Program-made: the position numbers and the translations under genes
In this document: positions 6,612-9,193 of the stretch, one piece after another
Position numbering within the stretch: the first letter of the stretch is position 1
How the letters are laid out: every line of letters starts with the position of its first letter
The notes under the pieces: generated by a model
The model's database searches: none
The model's input: the letters and a program-made list of their open reading frames with translations, nothing else
What the model was told of the DNA's origin: nothing
DNA from: an uncultured Sphingobacteriales bacterium
GTDB taxonomy: Bacteria > Bacteroidota > Bacteroidia > Chitinophagales > Chitinophagaceae
Assembly (NCBI GenBank): GCA_946887085.1
Contig: CAMPKG010000123.1
Location: 1-9,193, forward strand
Direction: 5' to 3'
Length of the DNA stretch: 9,193 nt

Positions 6612-7016
6612 CTATTCGAGTGCATAATACCATTGCGATATTGCCTTGTCTTGAGGGAAACTAAAATATAGATAGTCGTGCCAGTCGCGCCAAAAATAAA
6701 TGTAATTTCCATCCTTCGTGGCATCCGGTTTTCCCATTATTTTAATTACCTGTTGTTCCGTTTCGCCATTCAATTTGTTTCCCAACACTTGCATAACACT
6801 TCCATAATCACTCAACCATGAATTACAAGCTTCGCAATTTTTGCGTTTCAGCCTTTGGTATTCAATACCCAATTTATTGACATTAAGACTATCCCATTGT
6901 GCCCTGGGGTATTTGCTGGCACAACATCCAGACTTTTTAGCTTCTGATACTTTGCGTTGTCCGAAACAGCAACATGCGATAAATAGAAAACTTAAAGTAA
7001 CTAACAGTCTGTTCAT
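6612..7016 (-). CDS. Small exported Cys-containing protein of unknown function
   Basis: A 134-residue protein. The N-terminus MNRLLVTLSFLFIACCCFGQ is a signal peptide; cleavage before Q20 is the common Bacteroidota form, but the CCC at 15-17 leaves lipidation at Cys15 possible. The mature part has a CC pair (31-32) and a CEAC motif (61-64), which could bind metal or form disulfides. The C-terminal half (about 84-134) reads as GETEQQVIKIMGKPD, then NYIYFWRDWHDYLYFSF and a final strand. A helix followed by GKPD and a small beta-sheet recalls the BamE/SmpA or beta-lactamase-inhibitor-like fold, on pattern alone. It stands between the two copies of the 150-bp repeat and in an A+T-rich region. I do not recognise a specific family. 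Confidence 0.7.
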   Translation of the reverse strand: MNRLLVTLSFLFIACCCFGQRKVSEAKKSGCCASKYPRAQWDSLNVNKLGIEYQRLKRKNCEACNSWLSDYGSVMQVLGNKLNGETEQQVIKIMGKPDATKDGNYIYFWRDWHDYLYFSFPQDKAISQWYYALE

Positions 7017-7199
7017 TGTTTGCTAATATATTAAGGCAAAGTCGCTATAGGTCTAAAAAATCAAAAGGCGTGCCATTTTCAGATTAAAGATATAAGGTCT
7101 TTCTCTGACAGTGCTTCGATAATCAATAGAGATGGCCTTATGGGACTCGAACCAACCTGATATTGAGAGTGTACAACTTGCAAATTAACGAGATTTTCT

Positions 7200-7353
7200 G
7201 TCTCTGCCTGGTCTTTGGAACAGGACCCACAGCATGGCCTTGATATCGCCGGGTGCCTATACAGGAGATCCGGCGAGGACTGAAGCATTAAATTGTTGGA
7301 TGTACACCCTTCACAACGTGGCCATAACGCCAAACTGCATGTTATATGCAGCT
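7200..7353. repeat. Dispersed repeat, copy B
   Basis: Second copy of the repeat at 6214-6366, in the same orientation about 986 bases away. The shared stem TCGCCGG (7246-7252) / CCGGCGA (7270-7276) is kept. The first hairpin is weaker here (GGTC-T-TTG, 7210-7217, with CAGGACC, 7221-7227), where a C-G pair of copy A has become T-G. The copy ends with GTTATATGCAGCT (from 7341), only 7 bases from the stop codon of the flavoprotein gene. In the preceding gap (7017-7199) nothing firm is seen. Confidence 0.6.
7335..7351 (-). terminator. Short hairpin after the flavoprotein gene
   Basis: CTGCAT and ATGCAG form a 6-bp stem with a 5-nt loop, starting 9 bases after the flavoprotein stop on the minus strand. 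Only TTT follows in that direction; the plus strand has the better T-rich tail (CTTTTATTATC). It is a weak terminator candidate and also the end of repeat copy B. Confidence 0.3.
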
Positions 7354-7360
7354 TTTATTA

Positions 7361-8386
7361 TCATTTTAAAAATTCCTCTTCTGTCATTGCGTTATTTAAA
7401 AACACTCCTGTATTATTCCCTGTCGATACGGCATATGATACAGCACGAATAGGATTGGTACTGTCGCCACAAGCGAATATATTATCCACCGTTGTTTTCT
7501 GAAATCCATCTACTTTGATAAGTCCCTGTTCTGTCAATTCACAACCCAATAATTCGGGGATTTTACAGTGTTGTTCAAAGGGAGGTCTTGAATAGATAGC
7601 TTTTAATTCAAAACTTGAATTGTCTGAAAAAATTATTGCTTCAACTACTCCGTTTTTGTGTTTCAATGAGGTGATTTCCTTTTCAACTATTGAAATATTG
7701 TGTCTTTTGATTTCAACGGTTTGCTCTTGTGTCAATTCCGATTTTCCATTTGTAAATATGGTTAAATCCTTTGTCCAGTTACGAATGAGTCTAGCCAAAT
7801 GAAATGCACCATATCCATTTGCCAAAATCCCTGTCTTTTGATTCTTTACTTCATATCCATGGCAATAGGGACAATGAATTACGGTGATCCCCCAGCATTC
7901 AGAAAATCCCTTAATCTTTAGCATTGTGTCTTTTAAGCCTGTTGCAAAAACGAGTTTTTTAGCTGAAAATATTTTTCCTGACTGAGTTGAAATCTCAAAA
8001 CCTTTATCGGTTTTCGTTCCATTAATGGCAAGGTCAGTTAAGAATTTTACTGTGTCATATTTCAACACTTCTTTTTTTGCTTTTTCCGCAATAACGTTTG
8101 GTTTTTCCCCGTCTTGCGTAATGAAGTTATGTGAATGAGGTGTTTGTCGGTTACAGGGCAGACCGCTGTCGATGATTAGAACGTTTCTTAATGCTCGTCC
8201 CAAAGACATTGCTGCCGAAAGTCCTGCATAGCTTCCGCCAATTATGATTACGTCAAAATTTTTATTGTCTGTCATTTCGTTAAAATTTGAAAATGCTGTT
8301 AATGGAAAAGGTAAAGCTAAAACTGACATAGCAAGCCCCCCTTGTTTTACTAGTTCTCGTCTTGATATTTTTTTTGTTTCAGTCAT
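7361..8386 (-). CDS. Thioredoxin-reductase-like FAD/NAD(P) oxidoreductase with a Tat-type signal
   Basis: A 341-residue flavoprotein. Residues 44-75 are the FAD-binding Rossmann start (FDVIIIGGSYAGLSAAM, with GGSYAG at 50-55). ATG at 148-150 and the C-terminal VDNIFACGDST (300-310) are the other FAD motifs. The redox pair is CPYC (172-175) in HCPYCHGYE, the form seen in thioredoxin-reductase-like and GliT-like disulfide oxidoreductases rather than the CATC of classical TrxB. The NAD(P) site is ANGYGAFHLA (189-198), also divergent. Residues 1-34 look like a Tat signal: SRRELVK (8-14), a hydrophobic GGLAMSVLALPFPLTAFS, consistent with export of a folded FAD enzyme. Starting at Met38 would give the usual cytoplasmic form, so the start matters. 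Codons are A+T-rich compared with the pst genes. Substrate unknown. Confidence 0.88.
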   Translation of the reverse strand: MTETKKISRRELVKQGGLAMSVLALPFPLTAFSNFNEMTDNKNFDVIIIGGSYAGLSAAMSLGRALRNVLIIDSGLPCNRQTPHSHNFITQDGEKPNVIAEKAKKEVLKYDTVKFLTDLAINGTKTDKGFEISTQSGKIFSAKKLVFATGLKDTMLKIKGFSECWGITVIHCPYCHGYEVKNQKTGILANGYGAFHLARLIRNWTKDLTIFTNGKSELTQEQTVEIKRHNISIVEKEITSLKHKNGVVEAIIFSDNSSFELKAIYSRPPFEQHCKIPELLGCELTEQGLIKVDGFQKTTVDNIFACGDSTNPIRAVSYAVSTGNNTGVFLNNAMTEEEFLK

Positions 8387-8415
8387 TTGCTTTTAGATTT
8401 GTGTCGTTCCTTAAA

Positions 8416-8447
8416 GTTGCATGTAACGAACTGCACTTGGCGAACTG
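8416..8447 (-). promoter_or_regulatory. Operator-like repeats before the flavoprotein gene
   Basis: A near-perfect palindrome GTTGCATGTAAC (8416-8427, two mismatched positions) lies 30-41 bp before the start codon. It is adjacent to a 7-bp direct repeat CGAACTG (8427-8433 and 8441-8447) with a 14-bp period. Such a layout is common for one-component repressors of oxidoreductase genes, but no regulator gene is in the window and the protein that would bind is unknown. Confidence 0.3.
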
Positions 8448-8469
8448 TATTTTTGCCAAATTCCATGTT

Positions 8470-9192
8470 TCACTTGGCACTTGCCAACTTCATCTTAATT
8501 TTCATCATCACCGAGTCAGGTAGTATTCCTGCTAAAATGGAATTAAACCGATTTTGGACGCCTACAATTTTCTTTCCTTTTCCATATAGCAGAAGCTTCA
8601 CTCCTTCAGTAGCCACTGTTTTTACGGGGGTGGGCTTGTTAGATTTCAAAAGATTGGTTTCCCGCATTTCCGATGACATAAATGCTGTTTCTGTAACCCC
8701 AGGGGCAAGCATGGTAACCACTACGCCAGTTCCTTCCAGTTCAGCAGCAAGGGTTTGCGAAAAAGCTAAGACAAAAGACTTGGTAGCTGAATACACCGAC
8801 TGGTAAGGGAAAGGCAAATATGCCATCACTGAAGACACGTTCATGATTCTGCCAGATTTTCGTGCTGCCATATCTTTTGCAAACAACTTGGTAAGGATAA
8901 CCAGACTATCGATGTTGAGATCAATCATATTCAACTCTTTTTCCAGCGAGGTTTCCAGAAAACTGCCATAGTCGCCAAATCCTGCATTATTAACCAAATG
9001 AGATACCTGATAATTTGCCGATCGGATTTCATTAAATAGCTGAGCAGCTTCTTCTTTTTTGCTCAGGTCTTTGGCTATATAATGCACGACAATTCCATAT
9101 TTGGAGGATAATTCCTGCTGCATGACTGTCAATTTATCTTCACTGCGGGCAGTGAGTATCAGATTGTATTTTAAAGCCGCTAGCTGTTGGGC
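8470..9192 (-). CDS. Short-chain dehydrogenase/reductase (SDR), 5' end missing
   Basis: The gene runs off the right edge; 240 codons are visible, so only the very N-terminus, with the TGxxxGIG nucleotide-binding loop, is missing. The visible frame opens with AQQLAALKYNLILTARSEDK, the second strand and the Arg that favours NADP in many SDRs. It continues to LVNNAG (66-71 of the visible part), NVSS with the catalytic Ser at 121, and YSATK with Tyr134 and Lys138. This is the standard SDR triad and spacing. The type resembles DltE-like SDRs (COG0300 group), cytoplasmic NAD(P)H oxidoreductases of uncertain substrate. A TTG at 9132 should not be taken as the start because the frame and homology continue upstream. 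The flavoprotein gene follows after 83 bp in the same direction and may be cotranscribed. Confidence 0.9.
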   Translation of the reverse strand, partial: AQQLAALKYNLILTARSEDKLTVMQQELSSKYGIVVHYIAKDLSKKEEAAQLFNEIRSANYQVSHLVNNAGFGDYGSFLETSLEKELNMIDLNIDSLVILTKLFAKDMAARKSGRIMNVSSVMAYLPFPYQSVYSATKSFVLAFSQTLAAELEGTGVVVTMLAPGVTETAFMSSEMRETNLLKSNKPTPVKTVATEGVKLLLYGKGKKIVGVQNRFNSILAGILPDSVMMKIKMKLASAK

Positions 9193-9193
9193 C

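Noticed and set aside
7130..7230. A possible minus-strand tRNA 3' end (GGTTCGAGTCCC, T-arm-like)
   Set aside because: The T stem has an internal mismatch, no CCA follows, and no upstream segment pairs with the would-be acceptor strand or forms D and anticodon arms. At most it is a remnant.
7079..7333. An 84-codon minus-strand frame across repeat copy B
   Set aside because: It consists mostly of the repeat and the T-arm-like stretch, has no domain or signal features, and the matching region of copy A does not keep the same frame open.
7200..7353. A true integron attC site
   Set aside because: The ends (GTTATAT, ATATAAC) miss the GTTRRRY/RYYYAAC consensus by one base, paired inner core sites were not found, and no integrase gene is visible. 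Kept only as a hypothesis in the findings.
9124..9132. TTG at 9132 as the start of the SDR gene
   Set aside because: The frame stays open to the window edge and the upstream residues fit the second SDR strand, so the gene is simply cut by the window.
1..9193. CRISPR array or rRNA genes
   Set aside because: No regularly spaced identical repeats and no rRNA-like conserved stretches were seen on either strand.

Overview
The window looks like chromosomal DNA of a Bacteroidota bacterium, most likely in or near the Chitinophagaceae or Sphingobacteriales. The signs are a type IX secretion-type C-terminal tail at the left edge, lipoproteins with short lipoboxes, no clear Shine-Dalgarno sequences, and promoter candidates of the Bacteroidota form (TTTG, about 20 nt, TAnnTTTG). 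The assignment to a lower rank is inference.

Layout. Positions 1-97 hold the last codons of a plus-strand gene, followed by a bidirectional terminator (117-150) shared with a converging minus-strand lipoprotein gene (175-909). Positions 1107-5281 hold a complete minus-strand phosphate uptake operon, pstS-pstC-pstA-pstB-phoU. Its genes overlap or lie within 10 bp of each other, so they are probably cotranscribed and translationally coupled. PstS binds phosphate outside the inner membrane, PstC and PstA form the channel, PstB drives transport with ATP, and PhoU links transport to Pho signalling. No phoR or phoB lies in the window.

Positions 5282-5643, between pstS and a plus-strand cold-shock gene (5644-5835), are dense with dyads. 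They include a terminator-like hairpin that competes with a second hairpin in the pstS direction, and a palindrome-rich repeat that also holds a 51-codon open frame without ATG. Positions 5836-6611 are gene-poor and repeat-rich. They hold a MITE-like double-hairpin element flanked by an 8-bp direct repeat, a good promoter leading into a short broken gene, the first copy of a 150-bp dispersed repeat, and a nested stem-loop of about 87 bp.

The right third (6612-9193) is visibly A+T-richer and looks accessory. It holds a small secreted Cys-containing protein of unknown function, the second copy of the 150-bp repeat, a thioredoxin-reductase-like flavoprotein carrying an apparent Tat signal, and the 3' part of a short-chain dehydrogenase gene running off the right edge.

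The protein-coding genes are mostly of known families. The less explained content is in the intergenic structure: the competing hairpins before pstS, the open-frame repeat, and the paired repeats flanking a single small gene. No complete new system is demonstrated by the sequence alone.
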